From Parcubacteria bacterium C7867-004 (GTDB lineage Bacteria > Patescibacteria > Paceibacteria > UBA9973 > UBA2103), in assembly GCA_001189075.1 (NCBI GenBank), contig LFCN01000006.1:310001-374000 (forward strand): a stretch of DNA of 64,000 nucleotides. Direction: 5' to 3'. A program made the position numbers and the translations under genes. The stretch's first letter is position 1; the number at the start of each line of letters is the position of its first letter. Below the pieces are notes generated by a model. That model did not search any database and was not told where the DNA came from. It saw nothing but the letters and a program-made list of their open reading frames with translations. Of the stretch, positions 47,707-55,225 are shown piece by piece.

Positions 47707-48072
47707 ATGAAGAAACTCGGATATCTCGTTCTCGCGTTCGTTCTCTCGTTCCCGGTCTCGGCATTCGCCCAGATTAATGCGACCAATGCTCAGACGTTCA
47801 GCAACGGCGCAATCAACCTCATCAACAACGTATTTATCCCGCTCGTCTTCGCAATCGCTTTCATCGTATTCATCTGGGGAGTATTCCAGTACTTCATCGC
47901 TGGCGGACACGACGAGGAGAAGCGCGAGACCGGAAAGAGCCTCATGCTCTGGGGCATCATTGGATTCTTCATTATGGTCTCCGTCTGGGGCCTCGTGAAC
48001 ATCCTCCGCGGAACCATTCAGGTTAACAACAGCGTTCCGGACTACGCTCCGAACCTCCCAACAAACCAGTAG
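47707..48072 (+). CDS. Pilin-like two-helix membrane protein, paralogue 4
   Basis: 121 residues. Signal peptide ending near VSAFAQIN, helix 1 (PLVFAIAFIVFIWGVFQYFI), loop AGGHDEEKRETGKS, helix 2 (LMLWGIIGFFIMVSVWGLVN), hydrophilic tail NNSVPDYAPNLPTNQ. Followed by a terminator. No -10 close to the ATG was seen. Confidence 0.78.
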   Translation: MKKLGYLVLAFVLSFPVSAFAQINATNAQTFSNGAINLINNVFIPLVFAIAFIVFIWGVFQYFIAGGHDEEKRETGKSLMLWGIIGFFIMVSVWGLVNILRGTIQVNNSVPDYAPNLPTNQ

Positions 48073-48097
48073 GAACTATCCGAGTTTCTCCACTCAC

Positions 48098-48123
48098 GAA
48101 GGCCGCGCGCAAGCGCGGCCTTC
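48098..48123 (+). terminator. Terminator after pilin-like paralogue 4
   Basis: An 11-bp stem GAAGGCCGCGC / GCGCGGCCTTC with a GCAA loop. Followed by TGCTATC, with no T-run. Confidence 0.65.
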
Positions 48124-48126
48124 TGC

Positions 48127-48132
48127 TATCAT
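48127..48132 (+). promoter_or_regulatory. Extended -10 (TGCTATCAT) of pilin-like paralogue 5
   Basis: TATCAT with upstream TGC, ending 6 nt before the ATG at 48139. Confidence 0.45.
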
Positions 48133-48138
48133 TACCGC

Positions 48139-48381
48139 ATGGAATATAAGGAGTTTGTAACTAAAGTGCAGGACGCGATTCTCACACCCATCATCACGCT
48201 CCTCGCGCTCGCGGCATTCGTGCTCTTCATCTGGGGAGTCGTGCAGATGCTCGCGTCCGCAGAAGACCAGGAGAAGCGCCGTACGGGTCAGCAGCACATG
48301 ATCTGGGGCATCATTGGACTGGTTATCATCTTCGGTACCAACGCGATTATCTCGCTCATACGAGCGACGGTGGGTGGGTAG
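48139..48381 (+). CDS. Pilin-like two-helix membrane protein, paralogue 5 (no signal peptide)
   Basis: 80 residues. Helix 1 (PIITLLALAAFVLFIWGVVQML), loop ASAEDQEKRRTGQQ, helix 2 (HMIWGIIGLVIIFGTNAIISLI). It keeps FxxFIWG, the EKRxTG loop and IWGIIG of the array but lacks the N-terminal signal peptide and has its own promoter, so it may play a different part (for example an inner-membrane base) from the four secreted-type paralogues. Confidence 0.72.
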   Translation: MEYKEFVTKVQDAILTPIITLLALAAFVLFIWGVVQMLASAEDQEKRRTGQQHMIWGIIGLVIIFGTNAIISLIRATVGG

Positions 48382-48394
48382 TAGATAAAGAAAA

Positions 48395-48419
48395 GAGCCG
48401 TTCCCAAAGGAAACGGCTC
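48395..48419 (-). terminator. Terminator of 48968 gene
   Basis: GAGCCGTT / AACGGCTC stem with A-C-rich loop; minus strand continues TTTTCTTTAT, between convergent genes. Confidence 0.75.
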
Positions 48420-48440
48420 CACACACAAAGGACAGGGTTC

Positions 48441-48968
48441 TTACCCGAGACTCGCGTACTTGACCGGGACTTCTTCGTCCGGCTGGCGCAGGCGATACTC
48501 GTACTTCATCCGGATCGGAGTGCCCGTACTGGACTGCACCGCGACGCCGAAGTTGTACTTGCAGATCTGGGGATCCCAGGGGATCTTCTTGCCCCCTCCG
48601 ATCTCGCAGAACCTCCGGTAGGTGATCTCGGTGTCACCCTTGCAGATGTTGCCGGGACCGACCTCGCAGAAGACCAAATCGTAGCCCTGCTCGGTCGGGA
48701 CGTAGGCTGACGTGGTATCTCCAGCCGGAGCCAGGATATCTTGCCAGCCCCGCGCGAGAGGCGCCTGAGGCCGAATGGCCGCCACGCTCGGGAGCGAATA
48801 GCGAGCCTTCTGCAGCTCGGCCATGGTGGCTTTCGACTTCTGCTTCGAGTCGTGCTCGACGAACATCATCTTGAACTTCGGGATGCCGAAGGCCAGGGTG
48901 AGGAGGATGCCGATGGTAACGAGAAGCCTGCCGCGTTTCTTGGTCGGGGTCGATGTGGTAGTGCTCAT
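48441..48968 (-). CDS. Membrane-anchored protein of unknown function, partner of SPFH gene
   Basis: 175 residues from the ATG at 48968, fixed by AAAGGAGG 6 nt upstream. One N-terminal membrane helix (about 15-31, RLLVTIGILLTLAFGIP), then a soluble part with four Cys (VFCEVGPGNICKGD, RRFCEIGGG, DPQICKYNF) that could form two disulfides outside the membrane. The stop of the SPFH gene (TGATG) overlaps its start, so the two are translationally coupled. Family not recognised. Confidence 0.65.
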   Translation of the reverse strand: MSTTTSTPTKKRGRLLVTIGILLTLAFGIPKFKMMFVEHDSKQKSKATMAELQKARYSLPSVAAIRPQAPLARGWQDILAPAGDTTSAYVPTEQGYDLVFCEVGPGNICKGDTEITYRRFCEIGGGKKIPWDPQICKYNFGVAVQSSTGTPIRMKYEYRLRQPDEEVPVKYASLG

Positions 48969-49870
48969 CACGAACCTCCTTTCTTAGCGCCGAATACTTC
49001 GACGATGCCTTGCTTGATCGTATCGGCGATGCCTTGCGCACCCTCGAGACGGATAATATGACGGGTTGCGGTTGCTTTGCCGCGCTCCGTCTGCATGGTC
49101 TCCAGGGCCAGCTCAGGCTTCACGCCTTTTGCGCCCAAGTCGTCAATCCATGCGATCACCCCCTTGCGTTCCACGCCTTCTGAGACGAGTTGCGCTTCCT
49201 CGATCCGCTTGTGAGCGGCCGCCGCGGGAATTTCCGGCGGCGGAAGGATTTCAGGGATCTCCACCTTGATGACCTCATACCCCAGAAGGGCAGAGGAATC
49301 TCCCATCGCGGTCTTGATATCGGCCGCGAGGGTGCTCCACGTTGCCGGCCTTTCAAGCACCTCAGATTCCTTGCCGGCAATGCCGTCGCGGAACCGGCTT
49401 TCGCCGATCTTCATGAGGGACGTGAGTGGGGCGTCAGCGCTGAGATTGGTGTGCGGATCAATGACCTTCAGCGTGGCGAAGAAGGAGCCCGTCATCTCGA
49501 CGTTGTCCGTGGACAACGCTTTGACGTTCTCCGGTGCAGTGGTCTTGATGCGAACATCCACCGGGTCGAAGCTCATCAGGAAGGGAATCAGCCAGTGATG
49601 ACCTTCTGACAGCACGAAGCCGGCAATCCGCTCGCCCAGGAATTTGGGAACTCCGACGAAGCCAACCGCGATTGCGGAGTGCTGTCTGCCGGATTGGAAG
49701 ATTGCGCCGCCGGCGAGTAGAGTCGGCAGGATGCCGAGGAACCACCAGTCCGAGGACAAGCCGGTAATCATCAGCACGATGATCGTGATGACGACACCAG
49801 TAATGAGCCCCAGAAAGGCAGATATAATCGCGCCGAAGGCGTTTGTCGTCAGAGTGTTAACCTTGCGCAT
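48968..49870 (-). CDS. SPFH/band 7 domain membrane protein
   Basis: 300 residues. Two hydrophobic segments at the N-terminus (about 10-35 and 43-58), then an SPFH-like region: GFVLSEGHHWLIPFLMSFDPVDVRIKT-type start, LSTDNVEMTGSFFATLKVID, SRFRDGIAGKESEVL, and a C-terminal helical part with Ala/Glu (PEIPAAAAHKRIEEAQLVSEG). Band 7 proteins oligomerise on membranes and organise proteases or lipid domains. Its downstream partner is a Cys-containing membrane-anchored protein. Own sigma70-type promoter and Shine-Dalgarno (GGGAGA). Confidence 0.78.
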   Translation of the reverse strand: MRKVNTLTTNAFGAIISAFLGLITGVVITIIVLMITGLSSDWWFLGILPTLLAGGAIFQSGRQHSAIAVGFVGVPKFLGERIAGFVLSEGHHWLIPFLMSFDPVDVRIKTTAPENVKALSTDNVEMTGSFFATLKVIDPHTNLSADAPLTSLMKIGESRFRDGIAGKESEVLERPATWSTLAADIKTAMGDSSALLGYEVIKVEIPEILPPPEIPAAAAHKRIEEAQLVSEGVERKGVIAWIDDLGAKGVKPELALETMQTERGKATATRHIIRLEGAQGIADTIKQGIVEVFGAKKGGS

Positions 49871-49940
49871 GAGCGCTTCTCCCGTAACAGACCAAAGGGG
49901 GTCTAGAACCTTGCTGACAAGGAGCTAGAATCTAAGTATT

Positions 49941-49968
49941 ATAATACACTTTATGGGAATAAAGTCAA
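49941..49968 (-). promoter_or_regulatory. Sigma70-type promoter of SPFH operon
   Basis: Minus strand: TTGACT (49968-49963), 16-nt spacer, TATTAT (49946-49941). A TATAAT overlaps at 49943-49938 with 19-nt spacing. Leader of about 60 nt. Confidence 0.5.
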
Positions 49969-49971
49969 GTG

Positions 49972-50053
49972 TGCCCGGGAGAGGACTTGAACCTCCACCC
50001 CCGAAGGGACCTGCTCCTAAGGCAAGCGTGTATACCAATTTCACCACCCGGGC
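49972..50053 (-). tRNA. tRNA-Leu (anticodon TAG)
   Basis: Class II tRNA. Acceptor GCCCGGG / CCCGGGC, anticodon stem CTTGC / GCAGG with loop CTTAGGA (TAG), long variable arm with TCCCTTCGGGGGT, T-loop GGTTCAAGTCC. CCA not encoded. Confidence 0.92.
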
Positions 50054-50145
50054 AATGCGGATATCCTACCAGGAAAACGCTATTCCTACCCGCGTCCACA
50101 GGAATATTGAAAAAGCGATGAACATAGACTACAGTAGTGCTACAC

Positions 50146-50218
50146 GCGCCTGTAGCTCAGTTGGTAGAGCAACTCCCTCTTAAGGAGATGGTCCCTGGTT
50201 CGAATCCAGGCAGGCGCA
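50146..50218 (+). tRNA. tRNA-Lys (anticodon CTT)
   Basis: Acceptor GCGCCTG / CAGGCGC, D-arm GCTCAGTTGGTAGAGC, anticodon loop CTCTTAA (CTT), T-loop GGTTCGAATCC. CCA not encoded. Confidence 0.93.
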
Positions 50219-50225
50219 CAAATGA

Positions 50226-50257
50226 AGAAAGCGCAGGCTCTGGCCTGCGCTTTCTCT
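50226..50257. terminator. Terminator between tRNA-Lys and alr
   Basis: A perfect 13-bp stem AGAAAGCGCAGGC / GCCTGCGCTTTCT with a TCTG loop. Confidence 0.85.
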
Positions 50258-51398
50258 ATTCCACGACACGCCTGAGGTGCTCGGCGATATGGACGGTTAT
50301 GACGTACGGGGAGGTCTCGTCCAGCTTCGCGATCTCGGCGATCGAGTTCGGTTTCTCAGGATCTCGCCCGATAATCACAACCGTATCGCCTCGCTTGGCG
50401 TCGGGGATGTCAGTCACGTCTATGGAGGTCATATTCATGGATACGCGTCCCGCTATAGGAGCCTCCTTGCCATTAACCATGAATGACCCTCGGTTCGAGA
50501 GCCCGCGATCGACCCCTTCGAAGTAACCCACGGGAACGGTAGCAATACGTGACGCGCGCTTGGCACGGAAGGTGGTGTTGTACCCGACCGCGTCGCCTTC
50601 GGGTATCTCGCGAATAGAGGTTATGAGGGCGCGCATCTCAAGCACGGGCAGGAGCGTAACTTCGTCGACCGGAGACATATCGTATCCGAAGAGTCCCATG
50701 CCGATGCGCGCAGTGTTCATGCAGGAGGAGTCGCTGAACCGTATGCCCTTGGTTGCGGCAAGATGCCGGTATTCGATTGTACGGAATGCCGCGTCCAGCA
50801 TTGCGAGCATCTTCTTCCATGACGCTATCTGCTGATTGCTGAACGAAGGATCTACGTTATCAGCATCAGCAAAGTGCGAACAGACACCAACGACACGCAG
50901 GTGCGTATTGGCCTCCAGAAGGGCTATAGCTTCTTCAAGATCAGTTGGAAGGATGCCATGTCGATGCATCCCGGTGTCGAGCTTTATATGCAGGCGTACG
51001 CTCTTGTCTGCGAGCCGGCTGAGTTCCCTCAGCTGCTCTATGTCCGTAATGGCGTAGTCGACGTTCCGGATGCTGCTGTCCGCGATGTATTCCGGTCGCA
51101 CGTACCCCATAACGGTTATACGTGACCTGATACCGCTCCTACGGAGCTTCTCAGCCTCGTAGAGGGAATCAACCGCGAAGAATGCGATATCTTCCGTATC
51201 AAGGATCTCGGCAACGGGTATGAGTCCGTGCCCGTACGCATTGCTCTTCAGTACGGGAGCGATTCTGATATCCGGATAGCGTTCCTGGTATGCATGGAGG
51301 TTATGCAGCAGGTTCTTTTTTGAAATGGATACCGTGATGAGCGGCTCGTGGTAGGCGAGCGTCTTTCGTATCCCTTTGATGATGTGTCGAATATTCAT
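50256..51398 (-). CDS. alr: Alanine racemase
   Basis: 380 residues from MNIRHIIKGIRKTL. The PLP lysine is in APVLKSNAYGHG, and the second catalytic residue Tyr in AVGYNTTFRA. HIKLDTGMHRHG and RHLAATKGIRF lie between; the C-terminal barrel has GRVSMNMTSIDVTD. It makes D-Ala for peptidoglycan, consistent with murJ and the Mur-related genes nearby. It begins 3 nt from the 3' end of tRNA-Leu. Confidence 0.95.
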   Translation of the reverse strand: MNIRHIIKGIRKTLAYHEPLITVSISKKNLLHNLHAYQERYPDIRIAPVLKSNAYGHGLIPVAEILDTEDIAFFAVDSLYEAEKLRRSGIRSRITVMGYVRPEYIADSSIRNVDYAITDIEQLRELSRLADKSVRLHIKLDTGMHRHGILPTDLEEAIALLEANTHLRVVGVCSHFADADNVDPSFSNQQIASWKKMLAMLDAAFRTIEYRHLAATKGIRFSDSSCMNTARIGMGLFGYDMSPVDEVTLLPVLEMRALITSIREIPEGDAVGYNTTFRAKRASRIATVPVGYFEGVDRGLSNRGSFMVNGKEAPIAGRVSMNMTSIDVTDIPDAKRGDTVVIIGRDPEKPNSIAEIAKLDETSPYVITVHIAEHLRRVVE

Positions 51399-51400
51399 GT

Positions 51401-51490
51401 TGGTACCGGGAGTGGGACTTGAACCCACATGAGCCGTTAGGCTCACGACGTTTTAAGCGTCGCGTGTATAACCAATTCCACCATCCCGGC
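51401..51490 (-). tRNA. tRNA-Leu (anticodon TAA)
   Basis: Class II tRNA with acceptor GCCGGGA / TCCCGGT (terminal G-U pair), anticodon stem CGACG / CGTCG with loop CTTAAAA (TAA), long variable arm and encoded CCA. The HNH gene reads 38 nt into its 5' half. Confidence 0.9.
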
Positions 51491-51971
51491 GCTTCAGTCG
51501 AATGTTACTGCCTCTATGCGTTAGTTTCAAACTATGACAATTAGGGCAAAGAATACGAAGGTTCTCTAATCTATTGTCCGTATTGTCTCCATTTATGTGG
51601 TCCAGCTCAATTGGAAGTCTCCCGTCAATACTTTTTTCTGCCCATCCACATTCCTCACACTCAGGTTTCTTTAATCCAGCATTAAATAATCGCCTTTTAA
51701 GATTCCGCCTCGATCTTCGGCTTCCTGCGATAAAGAGCTCCTCAAGCGAGTATATCGGTTGCCTAGGAATGCTTATGCCTTTATGCCAAGCCTGACCTTT
51801 GAAATGAGATGTATCGATCTGGAATTTGCGAATATAGAAATAGTATTGAGCATAATTCCCTCCTGCGGGAACTAAACCCAATTTAGAGATCACTTCTCGA
51901 ACAGTTATTGACTCAAGCACCGCTTTTCGGATATTAGATTCTTCCCATCGTCCAGGAATACGAGCGGTCAT
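51453..51971 (-). CDS. HNH endonuclease-like protein overlapping tRNA-Leu
   Basis: 172 residues. The HNH core is CEECGWAEKSIDGRLPIELDHINGDNTDNRLENL-type (residues about 105-140) ending ILCPNCHSLKL, with the DH, N and two zinc-binding Cys pairs intact. An N-terminal helix-turn-helix-like half (ITVREVISKLG) fits phage and free-standing HNH proteins. The last 12 or so codons (GGIGYTRDA) are tRNA-Leu sequence, so the original stop was probably lost. It is AT-richer than its neighbours, which suggests a mobile endonuclease gene placed at the 5' side of a tRNA. Confidence 0.82.
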   Translation of the reverse strand: MTARIPGRWEESNIRKAVLESITVREVISKLGLVPAGGNYAQYYFYIRKFQIDTSHFKGQAWHKGISIPRQPIYSLEELFIAGSRRSRRNLKRRLFNAGLKKPECEECGWAEKSIDGRLPIELDHINGDNTDNRLENLRILCPNCHSLKLTHRGSNIRLKRRDGGIGYTRDA

Positions 51972-52031
51972 TAGCCATAGGCTAACAACTTCGAGCTAAA
52001 ATCTATCTCGAGAAAACTTCAAGTATTTATG

Positions 52032-52103
52032 AGGCCCAGACGGAAATCGCATCCGTGCATAGCGGGTTTGCAATCCGCCGCGTTTCTACTTCGCCACTGA
52101 GCC
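52032..52103 (-). tRNA. tRNA-Cys (anticodon GCA), unusual T-loop
   Basis: Acceptor GGCTCAG / CTGGGCC (one G-U), D-stem GCG / CGC, anticodon stem GCGGA / CCCGC with a terminal A-C mismatch and loop TTGCAAA (GCA), T-stem ACGGA / TCCGT. The T-loop reads TGCGATT, so position 55 is G instead of the near-universal T. CCA not encoded; discriminator U, as usual for tRNA-Cys. Confidence 0.75.
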
Positions 52104-52137
52104 GTAGGAGGATGATAACGCGCCTCGGCCGTGTGCG

Positions 52138-52497
52138 CTACGCGCTTTCCTCAGTGCTTTCGCTGGTAGCTTCAAGCTCTCGGGTAAGCTCTTCCAGATG
52201 CTGGCGATTACGCTCCCCACGATCAAGCTCGAACCGGATATAGGGAAGTCGCGCTAAGCGCGTCGTCTTCTTGAGCTCATTACGGAAAAGGTCCTTGTGG
52301 CGCATCAGAAAGGCGAGTGCGTGCCCCTCCTGGGCATCAGGGTAGACGCTGACATAGATAGTCGCATCCTTACGGTCCTTGGATACCACCACGCGAGTAG
52401 GGGTGATAAGGGTATCGCGTCCCGCCTCACGCGCGATATAGCGCCCTGCTTGCTCAAGAAGTATGGAAACGGCCCGTTCGTCGCGTGCGCTGCTCAT
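52138..52497 (-). CDS. rbfA: Ribosome-binding factor A
   Basis: 119 residues: KH-type fold with ITPTRVVVSKDRKDATIYVSV and LPYIRFELDRGERNRQHLEEL near the C-terminus, the usual RbfA end. It acts in 30S maturation. Its start lies 2 nt after the infB stop, giving the classical infB-rbfA pair. Confidence 0.9.
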   Translation of the reverse strand: MSSARDERAVSILLEQAGRYIAREAGRDTLITPTRVVVSKDRKDATIYVSVYPDAQEGHALAFLMRHKDLFRNELKKTTRLARLPYIRFELDRGERNRQHLEELTRELEATSESTEESA

Positions 52498-52498
52498 A

Positions 52499-53980
52499 TT
52501 AGGTTTCCGTCATGCGGAAAGCGATGAGGGTGTCACCGGCAGCCGCTTCATACCGGCCCTCAAGCTGGAGACCGAACTCGCCTTCCATCTTTATCTCAGA
52601 GACGTCTGCGCGCGCTACCTGCAGGTTCGTGAGCTTCGAGGTGCCGATCGGCTGGCCGCGACGATCTACCTTCACGAGGTTCCCGACCGTGAGTACGCCG
52701 GAGATCCAGCGAGCACCGAGGACCTGCTTGCTGCTGGTGCCGCCGAATGCCTTAAGGACCTTTGCTTCGCCCAGGATCTCTTCGACGGTTACGCGCGGAG
52801 CACGTTCCTTCACGAGCTCCTCGATGCGCTCCTTGAGATCGTAGATGATCGAGAAAGTGTCTATGGAAACCTTTGAGCGCTCGGCCCAGTCGCGTCCGGC
52901 AGCGTCAGTGCCTACGTTGAAGGCTACGATGAACCCTCCTGCCGCAGCCGCAGCCTTTACGTCGTTCTCGCCAACCGCGCCGATGCCCTCCTGGATGATC
53001 TTGATAACGACACGCTCATGCTCGACTTTCGCGAGCTCATGTTTGATGGCGAGGATACTGCCGCTCGCGTCCGCTTTGATAACCAGTGGAAGGGTAGCGA
53101 TACCGCTCTCGTTCTGCTGCGCAGGAATGTTCTTAATCGACTCGGGCCGCCCAAGGACCGCGAGCTTCTCAGCTTCCTTCTTGCTATCTGCCGCAACGAA
53201 GGGCGTACCAGCCGGGGGAAGCGCATTCCAGTTGGAGATACGGATCGGCTGCGCGGGAAGTGCTTCCTTGATACGGTTACCCGCGAAGTCCTCGATGAAG
53301 CGGACAGGAGCAAAGGTGTCTCCAGCGATAACGAACTGTCCGGTAGAAAGCGTACCGTCTTTGATGATCAGTGTCGCAGCGATGCCCTGCTTCGGATCCT
53401 GAGAAGATTCGAGTACGAAGCCGGTTGCGGGAAGCGCGCTATCTGCGGTCAGTTCCGCGAGATCAGCGGTAAGGAGTACGAGGTCGAGAAGCTCCGGAAC
53501 ACCCTCACCGGTCTTGGAGGAGACACCGACGAACGGTATCGAACCTCCCACGCCTTCGAGATAGATACCGTTCTCGAGTGCGGAGACCTTCGCACGTTCG
53601 ATATCGGCGCCGTTCTTATCGATCTTCGTGAACGCGACGACGAACGGCGTTCCTGCTTCGGTTATCGCCTCGAATGCTTCAAGCGTCTGCGGCTTTACGC
53701 CTTCTTCCGCGGCGATAACGAGGATCGCGATGTCCGCTACGGCAGCGCCGCGTGCACGAAGCGCGCGGAATGCTTCGTGTCCTGGGGTGTCGAGGAAGGT
53801 GATTCGACGCTTCGTACCTTCGTGCTCATGCTCAGCTTCGTATGCGGAGACGTGCTGCGTGATACCGCCGGCCTCTCCCGCCGTTACGTTCGCAGCGCGA
53901 ATGTAATCGAGCAAGGAAGACTTGCCGTGATCGATGTGACCCATAACGGCCACGACAGGTGGTCGGGGAGCGAGTGCCAT
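52499..53980 (-). CDS. infB: Translation initiation factor IF-2 (short form)
   Basis: 493 residues from MALAPRPPVVAVMGHIDHGK. The G-domain starts at about residue 9: G1 GHIDHGKSS, DTPGHEAF (G3), FTKIDKNG (G4, TKID). Domains II-IV follow, ending ALQLEGRYEAAAGDTLIAFR-like EFGLQLEGRYEAAAGD. The whole N-terminal extension of E. coli IF-2 (about 390 residues) is absent. It places initiator tRNA on the 30S subunit and is a key factor for leaderless initiation. Upstream in-frame start at 54016 is rejected because it lies before the -10. Confidence 0.94.
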   Translation of the reverse strand: MALAPRPPVVAVMGHIDHGKSSLLDYIRAANVTAGEAGGITQHVSAYEAEHEHEGTKRRITFLDTPGHEAFRALRARGAAVADIAILVIAAEEGVKPQTLEAFEAITEAGTPFVVAFTKIDKNGADIERAKVSALENGIYLEGVGGSIPFVGVSSKTGEGVPELLDLVLLTADLAELTADSALPATGFVLESSQDPKQGIAATLIIKDGTLSTGQFVIAGDTFAPVRFIEDFAGNRIKEALPAQPIRISNWNALPPAGTPFVAADSKKEAEKLAVLGRPESIKNIPAQQNESGIATLPLVIKADASGSILAIKHELAKVEHERVVIKIIQEGIGAVGENDVKAAAAAGGFIVAFNVGTDAAGRDWAERSKVSIDTFSIIYDLKERIEELVKERAPRVTVEEILGEAKVLKAFGGTSSKQVLGARWISGVLTVGNLVKVDRRGQPIGTSKLTNLQVARADVSEIKMEGEFGLQLEGRYEAAAGDTLIAFRMTET

Positions 53981-53989
53981 AGTCCAGTA

Positions 53990-53995
53990 AATATA
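53990..53995 (-). promoter_or_regulatory. Extended -10 (TGGTATATT) of infB
   Basis: TATATT with upstream TGG on the minus strand, 9 nt before the ATG at 53980. Confidence 0.5.
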
Positions 53996-54039
53996 CCATT
54001 TTACTTGCATAAACACAATGTAAGAGGCAGGCTGTACCT

Positions 54040-55218
54040 ATGTTTTCGAAGAAACGCATCTATCTCGATTGGGCAGCAGCGGCAACGGTATCGCGCGTAG
54101 CGAAGGAGGCATGTGCACGCGCGCTCGATTCATTCGGGAATCCTTCCTCGCCGCACGCAGAGGGCCGTAAAGCGCATGCAATTCTTGAAGATGCGCGCAC
54201 GCGAATCGCAGCGCTCGCGGGAGTGAAAGCGGATGCAGTCATATTCACGAGCAATGCTACCGAAGCGAATGCGCTCGCGATCGAGGGGATTGTCCACGCG
54301 CATCTGCAGAAGGGAGTGCAGCCGGCAGACGTGCACGTCCTCTATCTCCCAAGCGCGCATTCCTCGACCATTGGCGCTGTCGAACGACTGAGGGCGGTCG
54401 GTGTCTCGACTGAAGCGCTCACACTCACAAATGCTTCGATTGATCTAACAGCTCTCAAAGAACAACTTCGTCCCACGACCCTACTTATTGCGCTTGAGGC
54501 CGTATGTGGAGAAACGGGAACCCGCTTTGATGTTCGAGGTGTGCGTCAGGTGCTTGATACCTATCAGAAGGAGAGCGGTACACGCATCTATCTGCATGCC
54601 GATGCGAGCCAATTGCCGCTTGCGGAATCGTTCCTTCGCACCCGGCTTGCCTCTGATACCCTTTCGCTCGATGCACAGAAAGTAGGAGGCGTGCGCGGCG
54701 TGGGCGCGCTCATCGCTCCTCGACAGATTCCGCTCTCTCCTATCATGAGCGGCGGAGGCCAGGAACGGGGACTGCGACCTGGTACCGAAGCTACCGCGCC
54801 CATCGCAGCGTTCGCAGCAGCACTTACAGAGGTTGCCGCTCTGCGTGAATCGTTCGCAGCTGATTCTTGTCGAAAGCGGGAACGACTTCTCGCACGCATA
54901 CTGAAAGAGATTCCGAATGCCATTGAAAATGGGGGGTCTTCGCACGTCTCGCATATCCTGAACGTATCTCTCATAGGTCGCGACACCGACTACCTCGTAG
55001 CGCTTCTGGACGAAGCGGGATTCGCGGTCTCGACACGAAGTGCTTGTGATAGCGACGAAGAGGGATCGAGGGCCGTACACGCGTACACCACTGATGCGGC
55101 TCGAGCCGGTTCGACCTTACGCGTTTCCTGGGGTCCAGGCGTGACCGATCGGGAGCTTGACCGGTTCGCGACAAGCCTTATCCACGCAGTTCGATTCCTT
55201 GATGCGAACACGCTATAA
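54040..55218 (+). CDS. Cysteine desulfurase (NifS/IscS-like)
   Basis: 392 residues: RIYLDWAAAATVSRVAKEAC at the start, NPSSPHAEGRKA, VIFTSNATEANALAIEG, and the PLP lysine in LDAQKVGGVRGVGAL. The residue before the Lys is Gln instead of the usual His. The active Cys is in VSTRSACDSDEEGS. It delivers sulfur for Fe-S clusters or tRNA thiolation; no IscU-like scaffold or thiolase is adjacent. It is divergent from infB. Confidence 0.9.
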   Translation: MFSKKRIYLDWAAAATVSRVAKEACARALDSFGNPSSPHAEGRKAHAILEDARTRIAALAGVKADAVIFTSNATEANALAIEGIVHAHLQKGVQPADVHVLYLPSAHSSTIGAVERLRAVGVSTEALTLTNASIDLTALKEQLRPTTLLIALEAVCGETGTRFDVRGVRQVLDTYQKESGTRIYLHADASQLPLAESFLRTRLASDTLSLDAQKVGGVRGVGALIAPRQIPLSPIMSGGGQERGLRPGTEATAPIAAFAAALTEVAALRESFAADSCRKRERLLARILKEIPNAIENGGSSHVSHILNVSLIGRDTDYLVALLDEAGFAVSTRSACDSDEEGSRAVHAYTTDAARAGSTLRVSWGPGVTDRELDRFATSLIHAVRFLDANTL

Positions 55219-55219
55219 T
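55214..55219 (+). promoter_or_regulatory. -10 element of 55226 gene
   Basis: TATAAT overlaps the stop of the cysteine desulfurase and ends 6 nt before the ATG at 55226. Confidence 0.6.
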
Positions 55220-55225
55220 TTCGGT

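Noticed and set aside
46425..48381. Complete type IV secretion or conjugation system
   Set aside because: Only pilin-like proteins are present; no VirB4/VirD4 ATPase, relaxase or VirB6/8/10 homologue in the window.
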